Below, piece after piece: positions 8,470 to 17,368 of a stretch of DNA of 64,000 nucleotides. Origin of the DNA: CAZRHR01 sp964599915 (GTDB lineage Bacteria > Bacteroidota > Bacteroidia > CAIKAF01); assembly GCA_964599915.1 (NCBI GenBank), contig CAZRHR010000003.1:1-64000 (forward strand), read 5' to 3'. The position numbers were made by a program, and so were the translations under genes. Position 1 is the first letter of the stretch, and every line of letters begins with the position of its first letter. The notes beneath the pieces are model-generated. The model saw only the letters and a list, made by a program, of their open reading frames with translations, had not been told where the DNA came from and did no database searches.

Positions 8470-9525
8470 ATGTTAAACACTAGATTTTCCGGATTAACCG
8501 GGCTGATTCTTTTATCCATCCTTACTTTTTCTTCCTGTGCACCGGAAGAAAACACCCCCACCGGTGCCTATGCCGAAGGTGTTTTTTTCATCAATGAAGG
8601 CTCTTTTGGACAGGGCAATGGCTCCATCACCCATTTGAATCCGACCACCCAAACGCTTACCCAAGACATTATTGGCGCGGCAAACAATGGTTTAATCACC
8701 GGAGATATTGTTCAAGATTTACAATTTTCCACCACCAAAGCCTTTGTAGTGGTCAACAATGGAAACCGGATTTTGGTACTTGAAAAGGGCAGTTTTGTTT
8801 TAGATACCATCCTGACCAGTCGGCCTTTGCCACGATATCTCTTTCTGGACCAAGGCACCGCTTACCTGACCCAATGGGTAAGTTTCGGCGCACCCGGCAA
8901 CCTCGTGAAGATCAATTTATCCGATTATTCCATGACCGATTCCATTGTTTTAGGCGAACTCCCTGAACAAATGCTGCCCATGGGCAATGATCTATGGGTG
9001 ATCAACAGCAACGAAGAAGGCGACAAAGGATGTATGCGCATTCAACGCAATCCATTGCAAATGTTAAGTCAAACCGATGTGGGCGACCGACCCAACAGCA
9101 TGGTAAAAGACGAGCAGGGGAGGGTTTGGATTTTAGCAGGCGGCCGACCTTCATGGGCCGGAAGTCCAACACCGGGAAGCCTTAGCCGCATGAATGCCGA
9201 TGGCACCGTCGCTTTTACCTTGACCCTTCCCGATTCATTGGGTAATCCCACCCGATTGACATGGTTAGGGAACAGCCGCGTTGGATTTCTCGCCAACCAA
9301 GGCGTGTACACCTACAACATAAACGAAGCCAATGCCAGCTTTGACCTTCTTATCCCCGGCATAGGCTACGGATTGGCCGCCCATCCCGGCTCCGGACAAA
9401 TCTATGTAACCGATGCCGGAAATTTTTCACAGGCCGGCACCGTAAAACTGTACAATGCCCAAGGACAATTCCAACAAAGTTGGACCGCCGGCGTAGGCGT
9501 AAGTCAAGTCATTTTTCAACCCTAA
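8470..9525 (+). CDS. BtuG-like surface lipoprotein (DUF5074-type beta-propeller)
   Basis: 351 residues from ATG 8470, 19 bases after btuB; an upstream in-frame ATG at 8407 would overlap it. A type II signal ends in LTFSSC, so the protein should be lipidated. The mature chain has propeller-like repeats (GVFFINEGSFGQGNGSITHLN, VVNNGNRILVLE, WVINSNEEGDKG, VWILAGGRP, IYVTDAG). The opening FINEGSFG with VVNNG and a closing YVTDAG is typical of the YncE/DUF5074 proteins encoded beside B12 receptors. In Bacteroides, BtuG is a seven-bladed surface lipoprotein that captures cobalamin and hands it to BtuB; position in a riboswitch operon supports the same role here, but this is by analogy. Confidence 0.8.
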   Translation: MLNTRFSGLTGLILLSILTFSSCAPEENTPTGAYAEGVFFINEGSFGQGNGSITHLNPTTQTLTQDIIGAANNGLITGDIVQDLQFSTTKAFVVVNNGNRILVLEKGSFVLDTILTSRPLPRYLFLDQGTAYLTQWVSFGAPGNLVKINLSDYSMTDSIVLGELPEQMLPMGNDLWVINSNEEGDKGCMRIQRNPLQMLSQTDVGDRPNSMVKDEQGRVWILAGGRPSWAGSPTPGSLSRMNADGTVAFTLTLPDSLGNPTRLTWLGNSRVGFLANQGVYTYNINEANASFDLLIPGIGYGLAAHPGSGQIYVTDAGNFSQAGTVKLYNAQGQFQQSWTAGVGVSQVIFQP

Positions 9526-9540
9526 CATAGAACAGGTGGT

Positions 9541-9720
9541 GCGCGTGTTGAGATTTTGGGGCGCTCATCCGGCCCTTGTCTCAACGCTGCTTGCCATGAC
9601 TCACGGCACGCCAAGGGCATACGGGGTCTGCGGGAGAACCCGCAGCCTCCGTCTCCCAGGCGTGCCGGAGCATGGCGGCACATCGTACCGCCGCGGTCCG
9701 GGCGCCACCATCCATCAAGT
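9541..9720. repeat. GC-rich, hairpin-filled extragenic element
   Basis: About 180 bases clearly richer in G+C than their surroundings. Paired segments: GTTGAGA (9547-9553) with TCTCAAC (9579-9585); GGCACGCC (9605-9612) with GGCGTGCC (9659-9666), which encloses CTGCGGG-AGAA-CCCGCAG (9628-9645); and GTGCCG (9662-9667) with CGGCAC (9676-9681). Short frames exist on both strands but look like chance. It lies in the 3' untranslated part of the B12 operon, between the last stop and the terminator. It may be a dispersed repeat or a structured RNA; copy number cannot be judged from this window. Confidence 0.5.
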
Positions 9721-9735
9721 TTTTTGAACAAATGA

Positions 9736-9762
9736 AGCCAACCTACACGTTGGCTTTTATCT
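9736..9762 (+). terminator. Rho-independent terminator of the B12 operon
   Basis: GCCAAC (9737-9742), six-base loop, GTTGGC (9749-9754), then TTTTATCTTTTT. Confidence 0.8.
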
Positions 9763-9846
9763 TTTTATGACCCACAATTACGTAACATCTATGCGCATAA
9801 AGTCAGATTTTTTCCGTAACATTAACAAGATTTTCATACCCCTTGT

Positions 9847-12453
9847 ATGCGATTTTTACCCCTTATTTTCGGCCTAAGCCTCGCTTTCCAAAGTCTTTAC
9901 GGACAGAACATTCAAACCATCACTTCTGCCCAATACCAGCAACTTAAACAAGCCGGTGCACTCAATCCCAATACCTTATATACCATTTCCGATCCACTGC
10001 CACTCGCGCCCACACCGCCCTCTCCTTTAGGCGGAGGCAACGCAAGTTGCGATTGCTACATCACACCGGATGGAAGTTACACCCAAGCCATGCCACCCAA
10101 TGATGATAGCTTTACCGGACTCATAAACCTTCCTTTTACTTTTTGTTTCTATGGAAACAACTATACCGGTTTATACATCAACAACAATGGGAATGTCACC
10201 TTGGACAACCCAAGTGGAACCTTCTCCTCTACAGGATTTCCTTTTTCCGTAGGGTCAGCCGTAAAAATGATTGCTCCTTTTTGGGCGGATGTAGATACCC
10301 GCGGACCGGGTTCAGGACAAGTCTGGTACAAAATTACCCCCACCGCCATTTATATCAATTGGGACGGCGTCGGGTATTTTAACAGCCAAGTGGACAAAAG
10401 AAATACCTTTCAGCTGATCCTCACCAATGGCGCCGACCCGGTGATTGGCTTAGGAAACAACATACAGTTTTGCTACAAAGACATGCAATGGACCACAGGT
10501 TCCGCCTCTTCGGGTGTCAATGGATTTGGGGGCGTGCCCGCTACCGTCGGGGTAAATGAAGGAGATGGCGTCACCTTTTCCCAAATTGGCCGTTTCGATG
10601 CACCCGGAACCACGTATTTCGGTCCTTATGCCAACAATTCTCAGGTAAGTTGGCTCGATTTCCAAGAATTCAATTTTAATGTGTGTAGTTCAGACAATTT
10701 TCCTCCTATTCCGGTAGGTGTAGCCTCAAGATGTGATTCAGTGACCCTTTGTGTGGGAGACACCATCGTGCAAACCGTGACCTTCCTGTCCCCGGAAAAC
10801 GGACAAACCACCAATGTTACAGCCAATAGCACCATTCCGGGCTTTTCTGTATTGAATACCGTTCCGGGAAATACCAGCACCATTACCTTCCAAATCATCA
10901 CCACCCCTGCAAGTGCCGGCATTGGCACAGTGTCTTTGGTGGCCACGGATGATGGCGTCCCCGCTGCCACCACGGTGTACGACATCACGTTCAATATTCA
11001 GGTGAACAATGTTCCGCCGCCGGTGATCACAGGAAATCTATTTGCTTGTCCAAGTGGCACTACAACCCTAGACGCCGGAGCCGGATATGATAGCTATCAA
11101 TGGATTCCCGGTGGAACCGGACAAACCACCAATGTGGGACCTGGCACGTATATAGTTCGGGCATTTCAAGGCGGCTGCTCCAAAACAGACACCGTGGTCG
11201 TGGTGCCCGCTTCACCATACACCCCATCTGTCATTTTACAACCCGCCATCGCTTGCGCACCCACAGACATCATTGCTATTTCTACTGCACCCGGTCCTGT
11301 GGTAGCCTGGCTTTGGCCCAATGGTTCCACCCAGGCGACCCTTCAGGCCCCAGCCTCCGTATTAGTCAATGGAATTACCGTAACCACCACAGACACCGCA
11401 GGCTGCGTGTCCACGAGTGCGCCCGTAAATGTATCCATAGATACCAACCAAGTACGCATCAATGGTCCTACCTCCTTTTGTGAAGGAACCAGTACCACCT
11501 TGACCGCCACAGCAGGTATGTTCAATTATGCTTGGAATACAGGCACAACCTCTTCTTTTGTAAGCATTACCGGCCCCGGTACGTATGTGGTTACCTCAGA
11601 AACAGCCAATGGCTGTCCGCGTTCAGACACCTTGGTTGTTGTGCAAGATCCATTGCCCACCGGCGAGGTTTCCCTTGAAGTGGTGTGCGGGAATACCCTC
11701 GCAGAATTTACTAACAATTTTAGCGTGAGCACCGGAAGCATCACCGGATATGCGTGGAGTTTTGGCGATGGAGGAACCTCCAACCAAGCAGTCCCGACCC
11801 ACAACTATGCCTCAGAAGGATTGTACAATGCTTCAGTAACCCTGGTTACCGATGCAGGATGTTCAGAAACCATTGCTTTTCAGGTTCCCGTAAAGGAGAA
11901 TCCAGAGGTAAACATTCAGCCGGGAGCGGCGTGTTTTCAAAAAATGACCTTTACACCCATCGTGAATCCAGCCGATAGCATCCAAACCTACCAATGGTTT
12001 ATGGGCGATGGAAACCAGCGAACGGACTCCCTCAGCTTTATCCATACGTATCAAAATCCAGGAAATTACACAGTTTCTTTGGTGGTGATAGATGGGTTTG
12101 GATGTCGAGACTCCGTGAGCATTCCGGTGGAAGTAGATCCCAGTGCCACTTTACCAGATAAACTACCCAATGTGATTTCCAGAAGTTCAACCTCCGGAAA
12201 TGATAAATTTGATTTAGAGGCGTATTCTCCGCTCTTCAACGAATGCGTCAATTATACTTTGACCATTTATAACCGTTGGGGAATCACCGTCTTTCAAGTA
12301 ACGAACCGCACGGACAATCCCGACCTTACCTGCACCCAATGTTTCATTGGACAAACCGCAGCCGGGGCAGCTTTGACCGAAGGCACTTATTTTTATTTAT
12401 TGGAGGGCGACAACCAAGTAAGGTACCAGGGCACGATCAATGTGTTTGATTGA
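9847..12453 (+). CDS. Large secreted PKD-domain protein with T9SS type B (gliding motility-associated) C-terminus
   Basis: 868 residues. Signal peptide MRFLPLIFGLSLAFQSLYGQ. Residues about 70-280 resemble the nidogen-like region found in such proteins (DDSFTGLINLPFTFCFYG, NGNVTLDN, MIAPFWADVDTRG, YINWDGVGYF, NTFQLILTNG, GVNEGDGVTF). Ig/PKD-like modules follow, with W.FGDGGTS and WFMGDGNQ PKD signatures near residues 640 and 720. The C-terminal 80 residues (LPNVISRS, YTLTIYNRWGITVFQ, GTYFYLLEG, YQGTINVFD) match the CHU_C/type B sorting domain, though the usual FTPN motif is replaced. It should be exported by T9SS to the surface. A likely adhesin or matrix protein; no enzymatic domain is visible. 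Confidence 0.82.
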   Translation: MRFLPLIFGLSLAFQSLYGQNIQTITSAQYQQLKQAGALNPNTLYTISDPLPLAPTPPSPLGGGNASCDCYITPDGSYTQAMPPNDDSFTGLINLPFTFCFYGNNYTGLYINNNGNVTLDNPSGTFSSTGFPFSVGSAVKMIAPFWADVDTRGPGSGQVWYKITPTAIYINWDGVGYFNSQVDKRNTFQLILTNGADPVIGLGNNIQFCYKDMQWTTGSASSGVNGFGGVPATVGVNEGDGVTFSQIGRFDAPGTTYFGPYANNSQVSWLDFQEFNFNVCSSDNFPPIPVGVASRCDSVTLCVGDTIVQTVTFLSPENGQTTNVTANSTIPGFSVLNTVPGNTSTITFQIITTPASAGIGTVSLVATDDGVPAATTVYDITFNIQVNNVPPPVITGNLFACPSGTTTLDAGAGYDSYQWIPGGTGQTTNVGPGTYIVRAFQGGCSKTDTVVVVPASPYTPSVILQPAIACAPTDIIAISTAPGPVVAWLWPNGSTQATLQAPASVLVNGITVTTTDTAGCVSTSAPVNVSIDTNQVRINGPTSFCEGTSTTLTATAGMFNYAWNTGTTSSFVSITGPGTYVVTSETANGCPRSDTLVVVQDPLPTGEVSLEVVCGNTLAEFTNNFSVSTGSITGYAWSFGDGGTSNQAVPTHNYASEGLYNASVTLVTDAGCSETIAFQVPVKENPEVNIQPGAACFQKMTFTPIVNPADSIQTYQWFMGDGNQRTDSLSFIHTYQNPGNYTVSLVVIDGFGCRDSVSIPVEVDPSATLPDKLPNVISRSSTSGNDKFDLEAYSPLFNECVNYTLTIYNRWGITVFQVTNRTDNPDLTCTQCFIGQTAAGAALTEGTYFYLLEGDNQVRYQGTINVFD

Positions 12454-12754
12454 GTGTTTGGTTGTATCTTTTAGGTTGGGAAGGTAAATGGAAATTGGGG
12501 GGCGATTGGTTGGTTGAGGTTCGCATATAGATTTTATGGTTTTGCGGATGGGGCGGAGCTGGCACGTGGAATAGGTCTGCACGACTGGGTTGTGATTCGC
12601 TTTCAATTTTTTTAGTTTTGGACAAGCCTAGGCTAGGGGAGAAGTTCCCTTATTTAAACTACTTGAGCGCGAAGACCAGCGTATTTTGCGGCATGTATAG
12701 AAGAAAATCAAAACCTAAAACGTAATTTCTTCCCGCTTTTTCCTCCGTTTAGCA
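12454..12754. other. Intergenic, G/T-rich, no gene recognised
   Basis: Three hundred bases after the CHU-type gene. The first 170 are unusually rich in G and T on the plus strand (runs such as GGGGGGCGATTGGTTGGTTGAGG). No coding frame of interest and no terminator for the upstream gene is evident. The right end runs into the tRNA-Leu terminator. Confidence 0.5.
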
Positions 12755-12793
12755 CAAAAAAAATAGCCAATAAACTTTTCATTTATTGGCTAT
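12755..12793 (-). terminator. Terminator downstream of tRNA-Leu
   Basis: Perfect 12-bp stem ATAGCCAATAAA (12763-12774) / TTTATTGGCTAT (12782-12793) with a T-run on the minus strand (A-run 12756-12763). Confidence 0.85.
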
Positions 12794-12801
12794 CTAAAGA
12801 G

Positions 12802-12883
<82 letters not shown>

Positions 12884-12897
12884 AACGATTGAGGTCG

Positions 12898-12928
12898 CAA
12901 AATTATCTATTCTAATGGAATTACCAAA
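12898..12928 (-). promoter_or_regulatory. Bacteroidota-type promoter of tRNA-Leu
   Basis: On the minus strand TTTG (12928-12925), 19 bases, TAATTTTG (12905-12898). It fully matches the TTTG/TAnnTTTG consensus; the expected start falls 5-10 bases before the tRNA. Confidence 0.8.
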
Positions 12929-12960
12929 GCAAACCTTGATTTTTTGCCGGCCAATCAAGG

Positions 12961-14595
12961 TTACCACGTAATGGTCACCGAGCCATTGGCGCCGGAGCTT
13001 GCCCCTGCACCTTGTTGGCTATTCACATTGGTGGCCGTTGGAATGGCATAATTGGATCCGCCGCCACCGGAACCTCCTCCGCAGCTGCCGCAGCCTATAT
13101 TGGTGTTTCCACCACCACCGCCTGTGTATCCGCCACCGCCACCGCCGCCGCCGGACAATCTTTCAATGGTACCACCGCATCCGCCTGTTCCACCTGAACC
13201 GCCACCTCCATATCCGCCACCTCCGGCGGTAAACGTACAAGAACCTGTTTGGGACACGCCTCCACTGACGCCGAATCCTCCTCCGCCGCCGCCGGTTCCT
13301 CCATCTCCTGTGGTACTTCCTCCATTGCCTCCACCATTTACATCACCGGCGATTCCTGGGAAATTTCCTGTTCCACCAGCTCCACCTGCCGGATTCGACC
13401 CATTCACACCACCCAAGCCTCCATTTCCACATGGACCACTTCCACCGGTGCCACCACCTCCATTTCCACCATTTCCTATGGTACAGCCTTCTGTTCCTGG
13501 CGCACCGCCGCCGCCGCCTGCCGTCACTACATGGGCATTGGACGTAGTGAGTAAACCTGAAAATCCACCACCGCCGCCGCCTGCACGTCCACTGGCCGGA
13601 CCGCCTGCGCCTCCTACAATGACCCGGTATTGGGTACCGGCAATCACTGGAATGGTGGCGGTTATGCGGCCACCACTGCCTCCTGTAGAGGTTCCTCCTC
13701 CGCCACCAGCGCCCAAAGCATTCACAGTAATCTGACAAACTCCCGCTGGAACCGTCCAAGTCTGGATGCCACCTGAAAAACTAAAACTCGCACTTCCGCC
13801 GGTCTGACATGAAGTGATGGTGATGTTTTGGGTGCTCGTACTGGTGCAACCCGTCGACAACTGAGTCGTGGTTAAACTCACTGCGTAAGTCCCTGCATTC
13901 GCGTAGGCAATGGAAGGATTCGACTGACTTGAGGTACTGGGGTTTCCGCCAGTGAATGTCCACGCATAACTAACGCCTGAGCTTGCATTGGGAGTGAAAA
14001 CAACCGGTGAAACCGTATTTCCGGGACTTGGACTAAAACTAAAGGTAGAAACAGGTGTTCCGGGAGAACAATTTATCACCGTGATGGTATTGGTGTCTGC
14101 GTTGGAACAACCCAATGGATCGGTGACGGTGAGAATCACTTGGTAGGTTCCTGCTACGGCATAACTGGTGGTAAAACTTGTACCACTGCCTGTGGCCGGT
14201 GAACCATTGGGCGCTGACCATTGGTAACTTAAACCAGTTTGTGCAGGTGTGAAAGTGATGTTTCCGCCCGCACCCACGGTGGTCAATGAACTAGTAAAAT
14301 TGGCATTGGGAGCGGTAGGGCAATTACAGGCCGCCCGCACCCATCCGGAAGGCATAAATACCTCCACGCACTCGCTGGTCGTGTTATAAATTTGAAGTCC
14401 AATGGCAGGACTTTGGATACTGTTTCTTTGCGCTTGGGTTAACCTTGGCAGCAAGAATCCTTGCTGGGTCGAATGAAGCTCTAAAATGGCGGAGGGATCA
14501 GGACTACCCCCGGGCGTGGGCGAAATCAAAACGCCTTGCGCAACCACGAAACCTGAAAAAAGTAAACCTGAAAAAAGTAAAGATAAGGTCCTCAT
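12961..14595 (-). CDS. Secreted protein with PKD modules and a glycine-rich C-terminal domain
   Basis: 544 residues. Signal peptide MRTLSLLFSGLLFSGFVVAQ. Residues 30-90 (ILELHSTQQGFLLPRLTQ, IGLQIYNTTS) are the short module found at the start of many Bacteroidota cell-surface proteins. Two PKD-like modules follow (about 95-180 and 180-265; YQWSAPNG and YAWTFTGGNPS). From about 270, SFSGGIQTWTVPAGVCQITV leads into 250 residues of Gly-rich sequence with scattered Cys (GGGGGGFSG, GGAGGTGNFPG, IGCGSCGGGSGGGG), ending NGSVTITW. This resembles the glycine-rich domains of several secreted proteins, ALK/LTK among them. No T9SS sorting domain is visible. The opposite strand carries a long Pro-rich frame that is only its complement. 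Confidence 0.75.
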   Translation of the reverse strand: MRTLSLLFSGLLFSGFVVAQGVLISPTPGGSPDPSAILELHSTQQGFLLPRLTQAQRNSIQSPAIGLQIYNTTSECVEVFMPSGWVRAACNCPTAPNANFTSSLTTVGAGGNITFTPAQTGLSYQWSAPNGSPATGSGTSFTTSYAVAGTYQVILTVTDPLGCSNADTNTITVINCSPGTPVSTFSFSPSPGNTVSPVVFTPNASSGVSYAWTFTGGNPSTSSQSNPSIAYANAGTYAVSLTTTQLSTGCTSTSTQNITITSCQTGGSASFSFSGGIQTWTVPAGVCQITVNALGAGGGGGTSTGGSGGRITATIPVIAGTQYRVIVGGAGGPASGRAGGGGGGFSGLLTTSNAHVVTAGGGGGAPGTEGCTIGNGGNGGGGTGGSGPCGNGGLGGVNGSNPAGGAGGTGNFPGIAGDVNGGGNGGSTTGDGGTGGGGGGFGVSGGVSQTGSCTFTAGGGGYGGGGSGGTGGCGGTIERLSGGGGGGGGYTGGGGGNTNIGCGSCGGGSGGGGSNYAIPTATNVNSQQGAGASSGANGSVTITW

Positions 14596-14708
14596 TGAGT
14601 TGGGTTTAAACGTATGGTGATAATTACATCTATGAAAAACAACTTTAAGGTTTAAATATAAGCCTAAATTTCTATTTCATTTGATGGTTAAAGGGAAAAT
14701 AATAGGCC

Positions 14709-16424
14709 TCAACCGGAGGATTTTATGGATAATGTATATAAGCTCATTTCATTTTCTTTTCCTTTCAATTTAATGCTGGCCACATATTTGGCCTGAATGT
14801 TTGGTAAGATATCTAATTTCTTAAGTAGTAATTCACTGATTAACATTTGTGTGCCCAAAGGTTTGCATTGATTGAGCATTCGTTCTGAGGTGTTTAAAAC
14901 TTCCCCATGGAACACGATTTCTGTTTTGTATTTGCCTACTTCTCCTGCAATCACCGAGCCTCCATGCAGGGCGACCTTAAAATCCGGAATAAACCCAAAT
15001 TTTTGCAAATACATGGGTGCGGATTTATCCATTTGCTTTCTCAGCCTGAAATAACAACGCACGCAGGTGGAGCGGCGTAAACCTTCTTTCATTTCCCAAC
15101 TTATGACCACTTCATCCCCCACATACTGGTAAATTTCACCTTTAGAACGGGAAATGGGACCGGCCATATCTTTAAAAAACATGGCAAGAAGTTCATGATA
15201 CTTCTTTAATTCCATGGTTTCAGCCATGCGGGTAGAGGAATTCAAATCTACAAACATGAAAATCCGGTCTTCTTGTACCGGCCGGAAGTACTTTCCCCGC
15301 ATATAATTCCATAATACCCTTGGGCCTACAATGCGTCCGGTAAGTTTGATGAAGTTTAAAATAAGACTGATAAGCAGCGCGGACCAGCCCATCAGCATCA
15401 ATGAATCCAAAGACAAAAGGTTTTTATACCCTGCCTGAAGACTTTCTGCCGGAAGATTGACCCAGGTGGCCCATTCCGGAACCTGATGAAATACAACCAA
15501 CGCAAGACCTTGCGCACCAAGGAATAAAATGACCAAACCCAAGGTGCCCAAAACCAGCGCAATGGGAAAACTGAACCTTCGGACCAATTTGGCTTCGAAA
15601 ATGGGATCGAATAGTTTTAGACCTAATCCAATACATACACCGGCGAAAACTCCTGTTAGCCAGGATTCCAGTTTTACACCCCATACCGCCAAGCTGAGCG
15701 AAAGTCCCACGCCCATCCCCAAGACAAGCACCCAAAAAAATCCAACAAACCACAGATAAACTTCCGTTAGGGCGCGGACATACACGGTGTAGATACTTTG
15801 GTTTTGTTTGTCTAAGCTTTCTAAAACGGCCCTAAGCCTTCGTTGGTTGTTTTGACGTTCAAACCCATAGGTCTTGTCTGCATAGGCGGTGAAAAATTGG
15901 GTTTCCTCCAAATACTGTAACTGGACTTCGGTCCATGCCAAATCCGTGTAGGTTTTTTGCAAATAAGTTTCCCACTCGTCACGCAGTTTTTCACCCAATT
16001 GGATGAAATAGCTGGCTCCCATGGCCACCCTGTCTGCATCAATCAATACTTTTTCTGAGATATCAATAGGAACGTGGCGAAATTTGGTGGCCATAATGAG
16101 TCTGCGGATCTCCATGATTCGAGGCTCATCTACCATGATTTCTTCCAGAAACTTTTGCGCCATTTGTTGGCTTTCTTCCTCATGACCTACATAGGTTTTC
16201 AGGTAGCCCATATCGTGAAACCAAGCCGCTATAATGACATTTTCTAAGGCATCTTTTTGCAATCCCTCCGCCATGCCAATTTCGCGTGCCGCTTCAACCA
16301 CCCGTTGCGTATGTTCAAAGTCATGGTAGGTGAGGGTTTCCGGCAATTCTTTGGACAGCTTACGCTTCACAAATTGGCTTACCGCCCGCACGATTCCACT
16401 TTCTATTGCATCTTTTGATTCCAT
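14709..16424 (-). CDS. Membrane protein fusing an HD phosphohydrolase to a class III nucleotide cyclase
   Basis: 571 residues. N-terminal cytoplasmic HD domain: H34 and H38 in YHDFEHTQRV, the H70-D71 pair in AWFHDMGY, and a late Asp in DADRVAM (about 129-131), i.e. the metal ligands of an HD phosphohydrolase. Residues about 220-360 hold roughly four membrane helices. The C-terminal 185 residues are a class III adenylate/guanylate cyclase: metal Asp393 in FVDLNSST, second Asp437 in YQYVGDEVVISW, and transition-state Asn511 and Arg515 in VLNTSERM; the usual substrate-selecting Lys before the second Asp is Gln433. So it may make a cyclic nucleotide at one end and hydrolyse a phosphoester at the other. 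It overlaps xerD by 22 bases. Activities are inferred. Confidence 0.85.
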   Translation of the reverse strand: MESKDAIESGIVRAVSQFVKRKLSKELPETLTYHDFEHTQRVVEAAREIGMAEGLQKDALENVIIAAWFHDMGYLKTYVGHEEESQQMAQKFLEEIMVDEPRIMEIRRLIMATKFRHVPIDISEKVLIDADRVAMGASYFIQLGEKLRDEWETYLQKTYTDLAWTEVQLQYLEETQFFTAYADKTYGFERQNNQRRLRAVLESLDKQNQSIYTVYVRALTEVYLWFVGFFWVLVLGMGVGLSLSLAVWGVKLESWLTGVFAGVCIGLGLKLFDPIFEAKLVRRFSFPIALVLGTLGLVILFLGAQGLALVVFHQVPEWATWVNLPAESLQAGYKNLLSLDSLMLMGWSALLISLILNFIKLTGRIVGPRVLWNYMRGKYFRPVQEDRIFMFVDLNSSTRMAETMELKKYHELLAMFFKDMAGPISRSKGEIYQYVGDEVVISWEMKEGLRRSTCVRCYFRLRKQMDKSAPMYLQKFGFIPDFKVALHGGSVIAGEVGKYKTEIVFHGEVLNTSERMLNQCKPLGTQMLISELLLKKLDILPNIQAKYVASIKLKGKENEMSLYTLSIKSSG

Positions 16425-17305
16425 GGATGGAAAGTTAGCATTTGCTCTTGTAAAAATGTTCGGTCTAAATGGGTGTAAATTTCTGTGGTTACAATGGACG
16501 CATGACCAAGCAACTCTTGGACCACCCGCAAATCTGCGCCTCCTTCCACCAAATGGGTCGCAAAAGCATGTCGCAAACTATGAGGACTGATGTTTTTCTT
16601 TACGCCTGCCATGGCCGCGGCCTTTTTTACGGTCAAAAAGAACGATTGTCGCGTGAGGCCACTTCCTCGACGGTTTAAAAACAAGATATTTCGTCCCTCT
16701 GATTTTTCCGGAAAATGCACCCTCACATGCCGAAGATAATGCAACACTGAGGACAAGGGTTCCGGACCCACGGGAACCAAGCGTTCCTTATTGCCTTTTC
16801 CAATGACCTGAAGATAGCTGTCTTCTGCATGCAACCAAGTAATTTTGAAGGAAGTTAATTCGCTAACCCTCAATCCACAACCATAGGCCATTTGAAGCAT
16901 TGCATAATTTCTTTCTCCCTCCAAGGTACTGCGATCCACGCTGTTCAACATGGCATCCACTTCTTCTATGCTCAAAACTTCGGGGAGTGTTCTCTCCAAT
17001 CGCGGAAACTCCACCAAACTAAAAGCATCCGGAATGGGCTCGCCGGTTTCTGCTAAAAAACGGTAAAATGTGCGAATTCCGGAGATCATTCTGGCTTGGG
17101 TTCGGGCCGCCAAACCCATGGAAAAAAGCTCCTGTGCAAACAAAGAAGCCTTACTGAAATCGGCGTCAGCTAATGAAATTTTCTGTGTGTCTAAAAATGA
17201 AAGCCAGGCCGTTACATCTCGGCTATAAGCCGCCAAAGTATGAGGCGAATGTCCCATTTGAAGGGTAAGCCATTGTTGGAAACCGGAAAAAGTATCTTTG
17301 GCCAT
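16403..17305 (-). CDS. xerD: Site-specific tyrosine recombinase XerD
   Basis: 300 residues from ATG 17305; the frame runs on upstream but would overlap the divergent aroQ. Core-binding domain at residues 1-85 (HSPHTLAAYSRDV, RMISGIRTFYRFL), catalytic domain after 105. All active-site residues are present: R146 (GCGLRVSEL), K170 (VIGKGNKERLVPVG), H242 and R245 (SPHSLRHAFATHL), H268 (LLGHASI) and nucleophile Y277 (TEIYTHLD). Length and motifs match XerD of about 298 residues, which with XerC resolves chromosome dimers at dif near FtsK. No xerC or dif is visible here. It is followed by the HD-cyclase gene with overlapping ends. Confidence 0.93.
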   Translation of the reverse strand: MAKDTFSGFQQWLTLQMGHSPHTLAAYSRDVTAWLSFLDTQKISLADADFSKASLFAQELFSMGLAARTQARMISGIRTFYRFLAETGEPIPDAFSLVEFPRLERTLPEVLSIEEVDAMLNSVDRSTLEGERNYAMLQMAYGCGLRVSELTSFKITWLHAEDSYLQVIGKGNKERLVPVGPEPLSSVLHYLRHVRVHFPEKSEGRNILFLNRRGSGLTRQSFFLTVKKAAAMAGVKKNISPHSLRHAFATHLVEGGADLRVVQELLGHASIVTTEIYTHLDRTFLQEQMLTFHPWNQKMQ

Positions 17306-17368
17306 AGTATCAAAGGTAAAGATTATCCCAGACTCCCATTCCTCTCTTTGTTTTACTAAATTTGTGTC

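Noticed and set aside
9522..9731. Open frames on both strands (69 and 63 codons) in the GC-rich element
   Set aside because: GC-rich DNA has few stop codons; both frames are full of Arg, Gly and Pro and overlap fully, so neither is favoured as a gene.
13052..13735. Plus-strand frame of 227 codons rich in Pro
   Set aside because: It is the complement of the Gly-rich domain of the 12961-14595 gene; Gly codons GGN read as Pro codons on the other strand. No signal or family of its own.
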